Source: Przewalskia tangutica (Eukaryota; Streptophyta; Magnoliopsida; Solanales; Solanaceae). From it: a DNA stretch of 64,000 bases. Shown here piece by piece: positions 1 through 11,636 of this stretch. The DNA lies in contig JAQGDG010000036.1 of assembly GCA_029844215.1 (NCBI GenBank), forward strand, positions 310,001 to 374,000, written 5' to 3'. Position numbers and translations under genes: made by a program. Under the pieces are notes generated by a model. That model saw only the letters and a list, made by a program, of their open reading frames with translations. It ran no database searches and had not been told where the DNA came from. Each line of letters begins with the position of its first letter. Positions within the stretch are counted from its first letter, which is position 1.

Positions 1-689
1 ATCCTATGGCGAGGATAAACAATCGTGTACCTCTACCGCCAGATGAACGCAGCCCAGGAGGTCGCATAACAAAGCAAGTATGTGAAATCAAAAATACAGT
101 AATGAAATCACATTTCATCATTTATTAAAACCATTTTACGATAAGTAAACAAGATGCAAGTAAGGGACGATATCCCTCGTAATAATCACTACACATAACT
201 ATGGGTCTCACGCCCATAATATCACTCATGCCCGTGGAACTCATTCTCATCACCGATACATGATGTAAAACAACACCCATATGTGAACTCAATACTAGAT
301 CCCGTGCGTCATCAAACCGACGCCAAGTAGAGTCGCCATACCGCCTAAAAGCTAGTCATATCCCTTCACGCAAAGTACTAAGCCAACTACGGATCCAAAA
401 GCTAGCCACGAATCGCCGAGGCAAGTACCATGTAACGCGTACCATAGTCTACCGTCTCACGAGATATGACCGAGGCAAGTATCTCAAGCTATCTACCAGA
501 GCCTGCCGATACACGAGAAATGACCAGGACAAGTATCTAAAGTGTGCCTGAACCACATGTACAAATCTAGCCCGTGATCGCTCGTCACCGCGGCAAGCTT
601 CATGAATTAGCGGTCCATGGACAAATAACAAAACCCTCACAATGACCGCATGCCCCGGCATCTTACCTCGGAAAGCATGGTCATGAAAC

Positions 690-885
690 CATCCTACTGG
701 ACGCATGCCCGTGGATCATCCATCGCGTCAGCATGTCCAAAGGAAATAACAAGATGATACTCAAAGTGGACGCATACTCGTGGATCATCCAACGCGTCAA
801 TATGTCCAAAAGAAATAATCAGATAATACTCAATAGTGGACGTATACTCGTGGACCATCCAACGTGTCAGTATGTCCAAGCAATC
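690..885. repeat. ~68-bp minisatellite, about 3 copies, inside LTR
   Basis: Three imperfect copies of a unit containing 'catactcgtggatcatcc' and 'gtcaatatgtccaa'. The same unit recurs in the minus LTR at 36838-37163 (about 5 copies) and, in plus orientation, at 11637-11764 (about 2 copies). It lies in the 3' half of the LTR, downstream of the TATA box. Confidence 0.8.
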
Positions 886-2306
886 AATCAGATAGCCGGT
901 CCTTCCCGAGAGACACGGTAGCACAGAATCAAAACACTTGCACAACAAAGGCTATCACAACAAGCATAGGCAAGCTCAATATACTTTCATTTTATATCAA
1001 CAATCCGGGTTTCAACCCCAAAATACTACATACTTTCATTCTTTCAAAAAGACCCCCTTTTCTTTACTTAAAAGCCACATAATACTAATACTCATAGTAT
1101 TAAAAACACGTTTTCCTTTCAAACCAAATTACTTTACTTTCGTAAAAGACCTTTACAAGACTTCTAAAATCAAGTACTTTTCTTTTAAAACAACATCAAG
1201 TATACTCTTTAAAACCCAAAAACTTACTCTTTTCAAAAACAAGTAACCTATACTTAAATCAAGTTACTTCTCCTTTTCCGAAAACAAGTCGTTATAAGTC
1301 AAGTCTCTTATCTTTCAAGATCAAGTCTCTTAACTTTCAAAATCAAGTCGTTTTACTGTCAAAATCAAATCTTTCTTTTATCCTCATAAAGTCGTTATAA
1401 CTAACTTCCCATAAAGCCATTATAACACTTTATGTTTTAAACAAACAAAATTCATTTCACACACGTACGTCTACAGTACTATATAGTTCACAACAATCAT
1501 GCTCAAGAGTATAGGAAGAATCACATACCTTTTTAGCTTAAACCACAAGCCAAGTCAAGTATGCCGCGCGTAGAAGATCCACCTATAATAACCACAATAC
1601 ATCCATCAACTTCTAGTTCTCTTCGTAGAATATTCTAAATACAAGATTCCTTATTCTACGTAAAATTCGCAAAGACTCTCCCCGCTTATCACATAAATCT
1701 CCTCCTACCAAGGCCCGCTACTGTGCCAACAACTCCCAGGGGATTACAAGTCTAAACGGACGTGTTCAATTCTGCTTCACAATAATACTACACAAGTCTA
1801 CTGTAAGTACAGTCCAATGTAAATATAGTTCAATCCTTTATAATCATCCTTCCAATATAATATACTCAAGTATAACTACTACAACATGTAATATCCAATT
1901 ACAATAGGGGGATATAGATCATTACCTCGATAAGCCCAAAATTATCCAAGTTTATAAGTCGATCCTGAGCAACGTTTAGCTCCAACTCCTTACGCTCCAA
2001 CCCGCTCCAAGAGACCCTTATAAGTTTCTAAACAACTTCTCTAAAACTTCAACCAAGCTAGGAAGATTTTTCTAGGGTTTCGTTTGCGACTATTGGAATA
2101 AAGTAGTATTTCCGGGCTCCTAGTATGAAATAGCTTTGGAATGCTACTAGGGATACTAGGCCAATGTATTTGGGATTATACAATAATACTCCAAGTATTT
2201 TCTACACAAGTGGGGGAGGGTTGGACGAAATAACTAAAGGGAGGGAGTATTTTTGCTATGGAAAATATTCAAGTGTGGGATGAATTAGTCTTCAACCTTA
2301 AGGGGG

Positions 2307-2314
2307 TATTTATA
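2307..2314 (-). promoter_or_regulatory. TATA box of minus-strand LTR
   Basis: TATTTATA on the plus strand reads TATAAATA on the minus strand. It is at the position conserved in all LTRs of the window, followed by C-rich sequence. It is the likely core promoter of this LTR. Confidence 0.65.
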
Positions 2315-2494
2315 GAAGAATCAAGGGCCAAGATCAATGTAAGTGTATGGTCAAGATTGGGCCATGTGTATGTGGGTCCCACCACACCACATGGCCAACG
2401 AAAATTGGTGCCAAGTGCCATGGCCATTTCGGCCAAGGGGACAAGTGGCTAGCCACTTGTCCCACCAATTTCGGCCCACATGGCCACTCAAGGG

Positions 2495-2512
2495 GGGTGA
2501 CACGTGTCGCCC
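2495..2512. promoter_or_regulatory. G-box palindrome in U3
   Basis: GGGTGACACGTGTCGCCC, one mismatch from the perfect 18-bp palindrome seen in the array LTRs. The core CACGTG is a plant bHLH/bZIP site. It lies about 190 bp upstream of the TATA box on the minus strand. Confidence 0.6.
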
Positions 2513-3696
2513 CCTTACTCGTCCAAAATATTTCGTCTTCCGAAAATATCCAAAATACCGAAAATCTCAAAAAAAACGGGCCCCACAAAACCGTAAATTT
2601 CTCCCGTGGGCCCCACGTGACCATTTCCGAAAATAAAATCCCAAAATTCTAATATAATCCGAGAAGTCCAAATACCAAATCTGGGAATCCAATTCCCATT
2701 AACGAACCTTTTTCCTTCACAAAAACCGGAAACTTTTCCGTCGAAAAATCACATCTTTCTTTCTTTCCAAAATTTCTGTCGTATTCTCGTACGTACGTCC
2801 TCACATACATACCCTGGAACTACGGGGTATAACATGTTGTCCGATTTTCCGTAGAATTTAGTGACTTTGCACTTGGAATATTCTACGTTTGAAGTAAGAA
2901 GTTAATAGACGTACTATGGTCATTATAGGTTGACATACTACGTACGACATATTGGACTTGGCAAGTGGATTGAACCGAAGAGGTATGTGGAACTTTCTTA
3001 TCTCTTTAGCATGAATAAGTTATAAATGTATAGTACGGTAGACGTACGCATTTTTGACGAATCTAGTCCATTTGATATCCTTGGTTTATCTTAAGAATGT
3101 TCAAGTTGGTTGAGTTAGGGAATTAACTCACTTGTTTAAATATTAAGGATATCTTGGTTTTTAAAAGTTAAGAGACTTTAAGTATGTTGAAAGTATTGTT
3201 GATACTTGTTTTGTTGGAAAGTTTAAGTCTCTTGGTTATAAAGAAGAATGTAAGTTTCTAAAGTATAAAGCTAGTATAACGGCTTTATGGGAAGTTGGTT
3301 ATAATAGCTTTATGGAAAGTTAAAAAGAGTGGTTTACTCTAATTAATATAAGTATGATAAATGACTTGAAATAATGAAAGGCAAATTGATTTAAAGGCAT
3401 CAATTGCTTAAGGTTTTAAAAGAAAAGAAGTCACTTAATTTAGAAGCCTAAATGTATTTCTAAAAAGTATTGTGACTTGTCTTGAAAAGTAGATACGACT
3501 TGATACTACAGTTATTAGTATCTTGAAAGTTTTATATGAAAAATGAGTCATTTTAAAAGAGTGGAAGTATGTAGTACTTGGGTTAAATTTCCGGATTTTT
3601 ATAAAGACATGATAGTGCCTTAAGTAAACTAAAATGAGAGTGTATATGAACAAGACTAATAAGAAGTTAGGGGATTTCTTAACTTGCTTATATACT

Positions 3697-3841
3697 GTAT
3701 GATAAGCCGGTAGTGCTTGTGTTATGTATGATAAGCCGGTAGTGCTTAAGTTATGTATGATAAGCCGGTAGTGCTTATGTTATGTATGGTAAGCCGGTAG
3801 TGCTTATGTTATGTATGATAACCGGTTTGTGCTAGTGATAT
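3697..3841 (+). repeat. 29-bp tandem repeat, 5 copies
   Basis: The unit begins 'gtatgataagccggtagtgc' and is repeated five times head to tail with few changes; the last copy is degenerate. It lies in the 3' half of the LTR. Confidence 0.9.
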
Positions 3842-3908
3842 ATTATGCATTACGGGGTCATTCCCCGGGATTGTGGCATTTGCATATTCCATGGATTTGC
3901 TACCCATG

Positions 3909-4090
3909 ATGCGAGGAATACCTCATGCGGGTCTGAAAGGGCTTATGCGGGTGAAATAGTCCCATGCGGGGCGGACCAGTCCTATGCGAGGAATACCTCA
4001 TGCGGGTCTACACGATCTATGCGGGCGGATACAGCCTATGCGAGGAATACCTCATGCGGGTCCACACGACCCTTGCGAGTGAAATAGTCC
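3909..4090 (+). repeat. Degenerate repeats built on GAGGAATACCTCATGCGGG
   Basis: Three copies of 'atgcgaggaatacctcatgc' are interleaved with 'atgcgggt' motifs. The core GAGGaataCCTC is an inverted repeat. Related copies occur in other LTRs at about 34938-35105, 42500-42660 and 61160-61325, so this is a recurrent LTR subregion. Confidence 0.75.
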
Positions 4091-4694
4091 CAGGAGTAGG
4101 GTTGCTTAATGATATCTGCGCGGGTGGTCCCGCTTAATCGTGAGCCTCCTATTTTTATGTTGTAAGTATACTCTTATTTACTCTCATTGTTAGTAAGGCA
4201 CAATGTACTGTTATTTGAGTTATCATACATGTCTCCAGTTTTATTTTAGACTTACGATTTCACTACTGATGCTGATTTCACATATTTGGTACATGTTATC
4301 GACCCTTCGGGCTGCGTTCATGCCGCAGGTAGAGTATACAGGTTGCTGATCCTCACTTACAGGATCACTGATTCAGCTGTTGAGAAGATTCATTACTCCG
4401 GAGGCTTATCCCTGGTATTGTCGGTTGTTCTACATCCAGGGGTATGACGGGGCCCTGTCCTGCCACAGTTTTTATTCTTAGAGGTCTGTAGTCATGTCTT
4501 GTGGATTGGGTTGTAAAGAAAAAAAATGTACTGTTTTATTATGTATATTTTATGGAAGGTGGCCTTATCGGCTAGCCTGTTGATATATTATGTCTAAGTG
4601 TTTTTATGAGTTGTGTATGTTCCGCTGCTATTCTCACGATACAGTAGCGGTGCCTGTGTAGGGCACCAGCCATGCCCGGGGTCGGGTCGTGACA

Positions 4695-4897
4695 GTTAGA
4701 GTCCCATGACACTATACTATTCCATGGACTAGCTCTCCATGATTTAGGTTCAAATCCCATGTCACTATACATACATATGTGGGTTTGAGTCCCATGATGT
4801 TATATACATACATATGCGGGTTCGAGTCCCGTGATGTTATATTCTGAGGGCAGGTGTCCCTGATTTTGGCATGACTTTCATATCTTGAAAAGGTACA
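4695..4897. other. Short flank between two LTRs
   Basis: About 200 bp that is neither PBS nor LTR end. It contains a 37-bp direct repeat (4767-4840, two copies with 'gagtcccatgatgttat') and 'ccatggactagctctccatga', which resembles LTR B2 sequence near 35905. It is probably a remnant of a still older LTR. No gene is seen. Confidence 0.5.
4767..4840. repeat. 37-bp direct repeat, 2 copies
   Basis: 'atacatacatatg(t/c)gggtt' followed by 'gagtccc(a/g)tgatgttat', twice in tandem with a period of 37 bp. Confidence 0.8.
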
Positions 4898-5222
4898 TGT
4901 TACACCCCGTAGTTCCAGGGTATGTATGTGAGGACGTACGTACGAAAATACAATATTAAGTTCGAAAAGGAAGAAAGATTTGTTTTTCCGACGGAAAATA
5001 TTCCGAATCTCGTGAAGGAAAAAGGTTTATTATTGGGAATTGGATTCTCAATTTTGGTATTTGGACTTCTTGGAATATAATAGGATTATGAAATTTTATT
5101 TCCAGAATTGGTCACGTGGGGCCCACGAGGAAAAATTTACGGTTTTGTGGGGCCCACATTATTTTTGAGATTTTGGTCATTATGGATGTTTTTGGGAGAT
5201 GAAAATATTTTGGACGAATAAG

Positions 5223-5240
5223 GGGCGACACGTGTCACCC
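5223..5240. promoter_or_regulatory. G-box palindrome in U3 of LTR B1
   Basis: GGGCGACACGTGTCACCC has a single mismatch from a perfect palindrome. It lies about 150 bp upstream of the TATA box. A second CACGTG is present in 'ggtcacgtggggcccac' near 5113. Confidence 0.6.
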
Positions 5241-5386
5241 CTTAGGTGGCATGTTGGCCGAAATGAGAGGACAAGTGGACAAGCCATGTGTCCCAAGTCT
5301 TGTGTTGGACAAGTGGCTTGTGGGACCCACACACTTGTCCCTAATCTCATCCACACACTTGCTTTGATCCTAGCCCTTGGTTATCT

Positions 5387-5394
5387 TATAAATA
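5387..5394 (+). promoter_or_regulatory. TATA box of LTR B1
   Basis: TATAAATA about 490 bp into the LTR, followed by CT-rich leader sequence. It is conserved in position among the LTRs here and is the likely start region for genomic RNA. Confidence 0.7.
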
Positions 5395-7225
5395 CACCCT
5401 TGTAGCAAGACTTCATCCACACTTAGAATAATTTCCAAGGCAAGAAAATACTCCCTCCCTCTTGAGCATGCTCTCGGCCAACACACCCCTAAGGCTTAGA
5501 ATTTGTGAAATTGTTGTTGATAAATCACAACACTTAAACCAAGTGTCCCTAGTAGTGTTCTAAAGATATCCCAACACAAAAATCCCGGAAATACTACGTT
5601 AATCCGATAGTCGCAAAGTGAAACCCTAAGGTGATCTTCAAATTTTTGGATGAAGTGTTAAGAGAAGTTGGTTAGGAACTTCTAAGGGTTTCTTGGAGTG
5701 GATTGGAACGTAAGGAATTGGAGCTAAGATTCCTAAGGATCGACTTTTAATCATTGGAAAATTTTGGGCTTATCGAGGTAATGATCTTTGTCCTTCTATT
5801 ATAATTGGAGATTACATGTTGTAGTAGTATATAATTGAGTATATGATATGTGGAAGGAAGATTGAAAAGAATTGGACCTTAACAAAGTTGTTAAATCAAG
5901 AATTGACATGACTGTTTTTACTTTGGACTAATGGACTGTTTTTGTATATTGTGGGGCAGAATTTTACACGTCCAGTTAGGCGTGTAATCCCCTTTGAGTT
6001 GTTGATTTATTGTGCCTTAAATGTGGCATGTTGGCTATTGATTTCGGGCCTTGAAAAAGGTGGAAAATTACGTAGAAACAGGGGAAGTGCTGCCCAATTT
6101 TCCGTAGAATAAGAGACCTTATACTTAGAAATATTCTACGAAGAAAACTAGAAGTTGATAGATGTGTTATGGTTATTATAGGTGGATATTCTACGCGCGG
6201 CATATTCGACTTGGCAAGTAGATTTAGCCGAGTAGGTATGTGACTCTTCCTATCCTCTTGAGCATGATTTGTTGTGAAATATATAGTACGATAGACGTAC
6301 GTGTGTTAAATGAATTTGGTTTCATTTTGATGTCCTTGACTTGAGTTTTAAATCTTAAGAGCCTTGAATCATTCAAAAAAGTTGTGAATCATTATTTGGA
6401 AAGAATTGATACTTGGTTTTAAAAGAATAAGTTCTCTTGATTTTTCCAAATGATTGTAGTTGTTTTGAATTACTTGAAAAATAAGTGTTATAATAGCTTT
6501 ATGGAAAGTTAGTTATAACGACTTGAGGAGGATAAAAGAACGGTTTACTTACTTGATTTTAAAGGCCTTGTAAAGATTTTCTGAAGGTGTAGTAATTTGG
6601 TTTGAAAAGAAAACGTGTTTTGATACTACGGGTATTAGTATCGTGTGGCTTTTACGTAAAAAGAGATCTTTTTGAAAGAATTAAAGTATGTAGTACTTTA
6701 AAGTACTACTCAAAGTATGTAGTACTATGAGCGAGGTCTTTTAAAAAGATAAAATGTGATTTCATTATAGTACTTTCAGTTTCACATACTTGATACCTGT
6801 TGTAATGACCTCCTTCGGAGGGCTGCGTTCATGCCGCAGGTAGAGGTACATCGATTGTTGATCCTCGCCATAGGTCCTGATTGCGCTTTGGAAAGCTCCG
6901 TTTCTCCGGAGGTTTATCTTTTGGTATGGTTCCCTGTCATTGTAGGTTCATATACATTCAGGGGTATGGCGGGGCCCTGTCCCGTCATAGTTGTTATAAA
7001 CTCTTAGAGGTCTGTAGTCCTGTTGTGAGTTGGGTTTTGTAAGGATAAATGTCCGGGTTTTGATTTATATATATGCAGAAAGGCGACCTATCAGTTAGCC
7101 CGTTTCTTGTATTACATTGTTACCTGTCTTTGAGTTTTATTCCGCTGGTTTTCTCTGATGTATAATCAATAGGGTACTCGGGGTAAGGCACCAGTCGCGG
7201 GCCCGAGGTCGGGTCGTGACAAAAG

Positions 7226-7237
7226 TGGTATCAGAGC
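7226..7237 (+). other. Primer-binding site, initiator tRNA-Met
   Basis: TGGTATCAGAGC, the complement of the 3' end of plant initiator tRNA-Met, four bases after the LTR end. It primes minus-strand DNA synthesis. Confidence 0.9.
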
Positions 7238-7427
7238 AGTTAATCCTCGGAAAGTGTCTACAGACCGTATCTAGTAGAGTCTTGATTATCGGCGTGTTGT
7301 GCACCACACATATAATCAGGAGGCTACAGGATATTTAGGATTGGTTTCCATTCTTCTCACTCTGAGATCGTGCGATAGAGCTGTGTTATAAGTTGGACTC
7401 CCTCTGACGTATTCTTATGTACCAGTT

Positions 7428-8704
7428 ATGCCTCCACGCAAGGCAACCAGGGCCCAGAAGGGCAAGGCAGCCGAGGAGCTGCTAGTAGAACACAGAGGGC
7501 TACGAGGGCACATGCCCAGTCATTACCTGAGGTAGTGCTTCAGACGGCGAGTTCTACGACGCCGCCAGCCCCAGCTGAGTTTAGAGCAGCGGTAGCAGCT
7601 ACAGAGGCCACGGTACCTGAGTCTCTAGTTCCACGACCAAGAGCCGATGATATGGGTTACAAAGAGATGGCCCAGTTACTAGCTAGGATCGTGGCAAGGC
7701 ATGAGGACAGACGGGAGCCGGTAGTACCGGTGGCGCACCCCAGAACCGATAGTTTGAGGCTTCTTATTTCGAGTTGCGATCCACCAGAGTTCTATGGATC
7801 GAGAACTGATGAAGATCCTCAGGAGTTTATTCGACAGCTACAGCGGATCATGAAGGTGATCAAGGACTCAGAGGCAGAGTCAGTGGTATTGGGTTCTCAT
7901 CGGCTGCGTGATATTGCAGTCAACTGGTATGATTCATGGGAACTGTCCCGGGGGGAGCATGCGCCTCCAGCTGGTTGGGAAGAGTTCTCAGAGGCATTTC
8001 TTAACCACTTCTTGCCTCTACAGATAAGGAGAGCCTGGGTGGATAGGTATATGATGTTGAGACAGAATGGGCAGACGGTTCAGGAGTATAAAATAGAGTT
8101 CGACTCATTAGCTCGGTATGCCCCCACTCTAGTGGAAGACATGGAGGATAGAGTGCACCGATATGTCACGGGACTTGATGATTATCTAGCAGAGGGTTGT
8201 ACGGGAGTAGCTCTTCAGTCGGGCATGGACATTGCCCGCATACAGGCTTATGCACAGGGGACTGAGGAACGTAGAGCTCGACGAAATGACCGAGATTAGA
8301 ATAAGAGGGCCAAGACAGCTGGGTCCTTTGGTAACTTTCGAGGCGGACCGCCTCAACATCAGGCTAGTTATGCGCCTCTGCCAGTACAGACTGGTCCTCC
8401 ACAGTCTTCAGGACGTCTGGGGTATTTAGGAGCAACTCAGGGCTCCAAGGGTTCAGGTTTTCGGGGGAGTAGGGGTGTTAGCCAGATGAAGCCACCCCTA
8501 CCTTGGTGTGGCCAATGTGGTAGCCTCCATGCGGGGGAGTGTCATGGTGCTCAGAGAGCTTGTTTTACCTGCGGCCGGCAGGGCCATTTTGCGAGGAATT
8601 GTCCGACCAGAGGTAGCGCAGATGTTAAGACTCAGCCTTCGGGATTAGTGGCTGGTTCATCGCCTTCTATAGCTATGCGCCCTACAGGGCAGGATTATGA
8701 TTAA
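7428..8704 (+). pseudogene. gag: Gag of outer element B, one frameshift and one stop
   Basis: Gag forms the particle and binds the element RNA. The start ATG at 7428 (MPPRKAT...) is supported by the same start in the other gag copies. A one-base loss near 7475 shifts the frame relative to those copies. From 7535 one frame gives about 254 residues including PPEFYGSR, FIRQLQRIMKVI and EFDSLARYAP, typical of the retrotransposon Gag domain. A TAG at 8297 interrupts it. The same frame continues to TAA at 8702-8704, with CGQCGSLHAGEC and the knuckle CFTCGRQGHFARNC (8561-8602). Aligned copies have CAG near the stop, so a C-to-T change is plausible. This is the most intact gag in the window. No protease or RT follows. 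Confidence 0.85.
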
Positions 8705-9691
8705 AGCGACAAAGGGAAAATGAAGCAATAGTTACAGGTATATCTTTAACCCTTTAGAGACTGTATGTGTTGATAAGATGGTTATATGTTAAGTGTTATG
8801 TACGGGTAGTTTTGTGTAAATAATGATTTAAAAAACCTGGTTAGTAAAAAGGGTAAGTTTGGGGACATGGAAATTGTGAGCCTTAGAATATTGATAACCA
8901 TTGAGACATTAGATACAAGGCCTTCTTGAGTGAAAGATTTTACGGTTGATCTTTGTCGAAGTACATTGTATACGTGGAGTATCTTAGTGTGATAATTCCA
9001 TAGGTGGTGTGATATGAAAGTGGGTAGTCAAGCTAAGAAGACCACTAGGCTTTCATGACTTGAATAGTGAGATTTGTTCCGGACGAGGAATGGGGAGTTA
9101 GTGCGTTAATGGGTCGGGTCGAGGACCAATCGCGGGTCAACCCGCAACCCGGAATGAAGTGGGGTCGGTTTGAGGTGGTCCCGCTGGGTGATAGGGTCGT
9201 TAAGGTGCAAGGCCCAAGTCTGGTTAATCGTTGTCCTGGTTCGTGGAGGCGTTCCACTAGAACCAGGTCGGGAAGGCCGAGGATGGCCTTAAAGGAAATT
9301 GAAGCTAGTTTAATGACCAAATTTGAAAGTGGTGACTCCAAGGTTTTGAAAACTGAAGCAATGACTGAAATGTGGTGCGTGTACTAGAAAGAGTTCGGGT
9401 GTACGAGAAGGGTACGACGAGTAAGGAAAGAAGCGAATATGTGTTAAAAGAATGGAAGTGATTATTCATACGGAGTGATGGTACGAATAGAGTATCCTTT
9501 AGACCATGGGTGGGAGCTAATAGTGATGTTACACTTTAGAGGTGATTCCTCGTTGACTTGGATTTAAGTATTGCGCGTGTGTTATATTATGGCCATTGTG
9601 GCATAATTGGTTTTGCGAGTATAGTAGTGAAGACTATACCAGCGCATGTGTTATTGGAGACTTAGAAGTAACATTCGGGACGAATATTTCT
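8705..9691 (+). other. Non-coding 3' internal segment of element B
   Basis: About 1 kb between gag and the polypurine tract with no credible ORF. It is alignable with the same segment in the array units and in elements C and D: 'ttgttccgga', 'gcgggtcaacccgc' (a short inverted repeat), 'ggtggtcccgc', 'gccttaa', 'gatgaccaa', and a terminal hairpin at 9670-9688. An open frame at 9067-9387 is not kept open in the relatives. In an autonomous element pol would lie here. Confidence 0.7.
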
Positions 9692-9704
9692 AAGGGGGGA
9701 AGAA
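9692..9704 (+). other. Polypurine tract of element B
   Basis: AAGGGGGGAAGAA immediately before the TG of LTR B2. It primes plus-strand synthesis. It is preceded by the inverted repeat at 9670-9688, here with one arm mutated (CGAATATT). Confidence 0.9.
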
Positions 9705-10029
9705 TGTTACACCTCGTAGTTCCAGGGTATGTATGTGAGGACGTACGTACGAGAATACAACATTAAGTTCGAAAAGGAAGAAAGATTTGTTTTTCCGACG
9801 GAAAATATTCCGAATCTCGTGAAGGAGAAAGGTTTATTATTGGGAATTGGATTCTCAATTTTGGTATTTGGACTTCTTGGAATATAATAGGATTATGGAA
9901 TTTTATTTCCAGAATTGGTCACGTGGGGTCCACGGGAAATATTTACGGTTTTGTGGGGCCCACATTATTTTCGTGATTTTGGCCATTATGGATGTTTTTG
10001 GGAGATGAAAATATTTTGGACGAATAGGA

Positions 10030-10047
10030 GGGCGACATGTGTCACCC
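10030..10047. promoter_or_regulatory. Palindromic U3 motif of LTR B2
   Basis: GGGCGACATGTGTCACCC. It corresponds to the G-box palindrome of B1, but with CATGTG at the core, consistent with a C-to-T change at a CpG. Confidence 0.5.
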
Positions 10048-10195
10048 CTTAGGTAGCATGTTGGCCGAAATGAGAGGACAAGTGGACAAGCCATGTGTCC
10101 CAAGTCTTGTGTTGGACAAGTGGCTTGTGGGACTCACACACACTTATCTCCAATCTCATCCACACACTTGCTTTGATCCTAGCCCTTGGTTATCT

Positions 10196-10203
10196 TATAA
10201 ATA
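10196..10203 (+). promoter_or_regulatory. TATA box of LTR B2
   Basis: TATAAATA at the same LTR offset as in B1. Confidence 0.7.
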
Positions 10204-11636
10204 CACCCTTGTAGCAAGACTTCATCCATACTTAGAATAATTTCCAAGGCAAGAAAATACTCCCTCCCTCTTGAGCATGCTCTCGACCAACACACCCCTA
10301 AGGCTTAGAATTTGTGAAATTGTTGTTGATAAATCCCAACACTTAAACCAAGTGTCCCTAGTAGTGTTCTAAAGATATCCCAACACAAAAATTCCGGAAA
10401 TACTACGTTAATCCGATAGTCGCAAAGTGAAACCCTAAGGTGATCTTCATATTTTTGGATGAAGTGTTAAGAGAAGTTGGTTAGGAACTTCTAAGGGTTG
10501 CTTGGAGTGGATTGGAACGTAAGGAATTAGAGCTAAGATTCCTAAGGATCAACTTTTAATTATTGGAAAATTTTGGGCTTATCGAGGTAATGATCTTTGT
10601 CCTTCTATTGTAATTGGAGATTACATGTTGTTGTAGTATATAATTGAGTATATGATATGTGGAAAGAAGATTGAAAAGAATTGGACCTTAACAAAGTTGT
10701 TAAATCAAGAATTGACATGATTGTTTTTACTTTGAACTAATGGACTATTTTTGTATATTGTGGGGCAGAATTTTACACGTCCAGTTAGGCGTGTAATCCC
10801 CTTTGAGTTGCTGATTTATTGTGCCTTAAATGTGGCATGTTGGCTATTGATTTTGGGCCTTGAAAAAGGTGGAAAAGTACGTAGAAACAGGGGAAGTGCT
10901 GCCCAATTTTCCGTAGAATAAGAGACCTTATACTTAGAAATATTCTATGAAGAAAACTAGAAGTTGATAGATATGTTATGGTTATTATAGGTGGATATTC
11001 TACGCGCGGTATATTCGACTTGGCAAGTGGATATGGCCGAGGAGGTATGTGACTCTTCCTATCCTCTTGAGCATGATTTGTTGTGAAATATATAGTACGG
11101 TAGACGTACGTGTGTTAAATGAATTTGGTTTCATTTTGATGTCCTTGACTTGACTTTTAAATCATAAGATCCTTGAATCATTCTAAAAAGTTGTGAATCA
11201 TTATTTGGAAAGAATTGATACTTGGTTTTAAAAGAATAAGTTCTCTTGGTTTTTCCAAATGATTGTAGTTGTTTTGAATTACTTGAAAAATAAGTGTTAT
11301 AATAGCTTTATGCAAAGTTAGTTATAACGACTTGAGGAGGATAAAAGAACGGTTTACTTACTTGATTTTAAAGGCCTTGTAAAGATTTTCTGAAGGTGTA
11401 GTAATTTGGTTTGAAAAGAAAATGTGTGTTGATACTACGGGTATTAGTATCGTGTGACTTTTACGTAAAAAGAGATCTTTTTGAAAGAATTAAAGTATGT
11501 AGTACTTTGGGGTTAAAACCCGGATTGTTGGCATAAAATGAAAGTCTAAGAGTATGTTAAACTTGCCTAAGCTAGTTGTGATAGCCTTTGTTTTGCAAGT
11601 GTTGTATTTCTATGCTAGCGCGTCTCTCGATGGAGG

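Larger units (their letters stand above)
1..2834 (-). mobile_element. Minus-strand LTR, 3' end cut by window edge
   Basis: Read on the minus strand this is an LTR of the B type. It opens at 2834 with TGTTATACCCCGTAGTTCC and runs leftwards past a G-box palindrome (2495-2512), a TATA box (2307-2314) and the conserved 'gggcttatcgaggtaa' block near 1920-1945. It leaves the window at 1, about 0.4 kb before the expected TGACA end. No PBS or gag follows within the window, so solo LTR and element end cannot be told apart. It abuts mid-LTR sequence of the opposite strand at 2835, which implies insertion into that LTR. Its left target-site duplication is outside the window. Confidence 0.85.
2835..4694 (+). 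mobile_element. 3' portion of a plus-strand LTR
   Basis: The sequence starts abruptly in mid-LTR ('gattttccgtagaat', matching position ~6090 of LTR B1) and ends with the LTR terminus 'gtcgggtcgtgaca' at 4694. The missing 5' part must lie left of the window beyond the minus-strand LTR that interrupts it. No PBS follows the end, so this is a solo LTR or the 3' LTR of an element. It carries two tandem-repeat blocks (3697-3841 and 3909-4090). Confidence 0.8.
4898..7221 (+). mobile_element. LTR B1 (5' LTR of outer element)
   Basis: It starts TGTTACACCCCGTAGTTCCAG, ends GGTCGTGACA and is followed by a PBS. At 2324 bp it is about 0.8 kb shorter than the reassembled extent of LTR B2 (about 3.16 kb). 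The missing part is at about 6685-6735, where three 'gtatgtagtact' repeats mark the deletion scar. It carries a G-box palindrome and TATA box in U3, and the inverted repeat GATACTA...TAGTATC at about 6634. Confidence 0.9.

Noticed and set aside
3697..4090. Regularly repeated short units, considered as a CRISPR-like array
   Set aside because: Units are directly adjacent with no unique spacers, and the context is a plant LTR.
4695..4897. Possible host gene or tRNA in the only non-LTR stretch
   Set aside because: Only 200 bp, with a 37-bp direct repeat and LTR-like phrases. 'ggttcgagtccc' resembles a tRNA T-arm, but no matching acceptor, D-arm or anticodon arm could be placed.
7535..7537. ATG at 7535 as the true gag start
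   Set aside because: Homologous copies begin at the upstream MPP(R) ATG (17101, 28743, 47398); 7535 is an internal methionine codon exposed by a one-base shift.
9067..9387. 106-residue frame downstream of the outer gag, considered as a second gene
   Set aside because: The same region is interrupted by stops in the array units and D; conservation is in nucleotide blocks rather than a shared reading frame.
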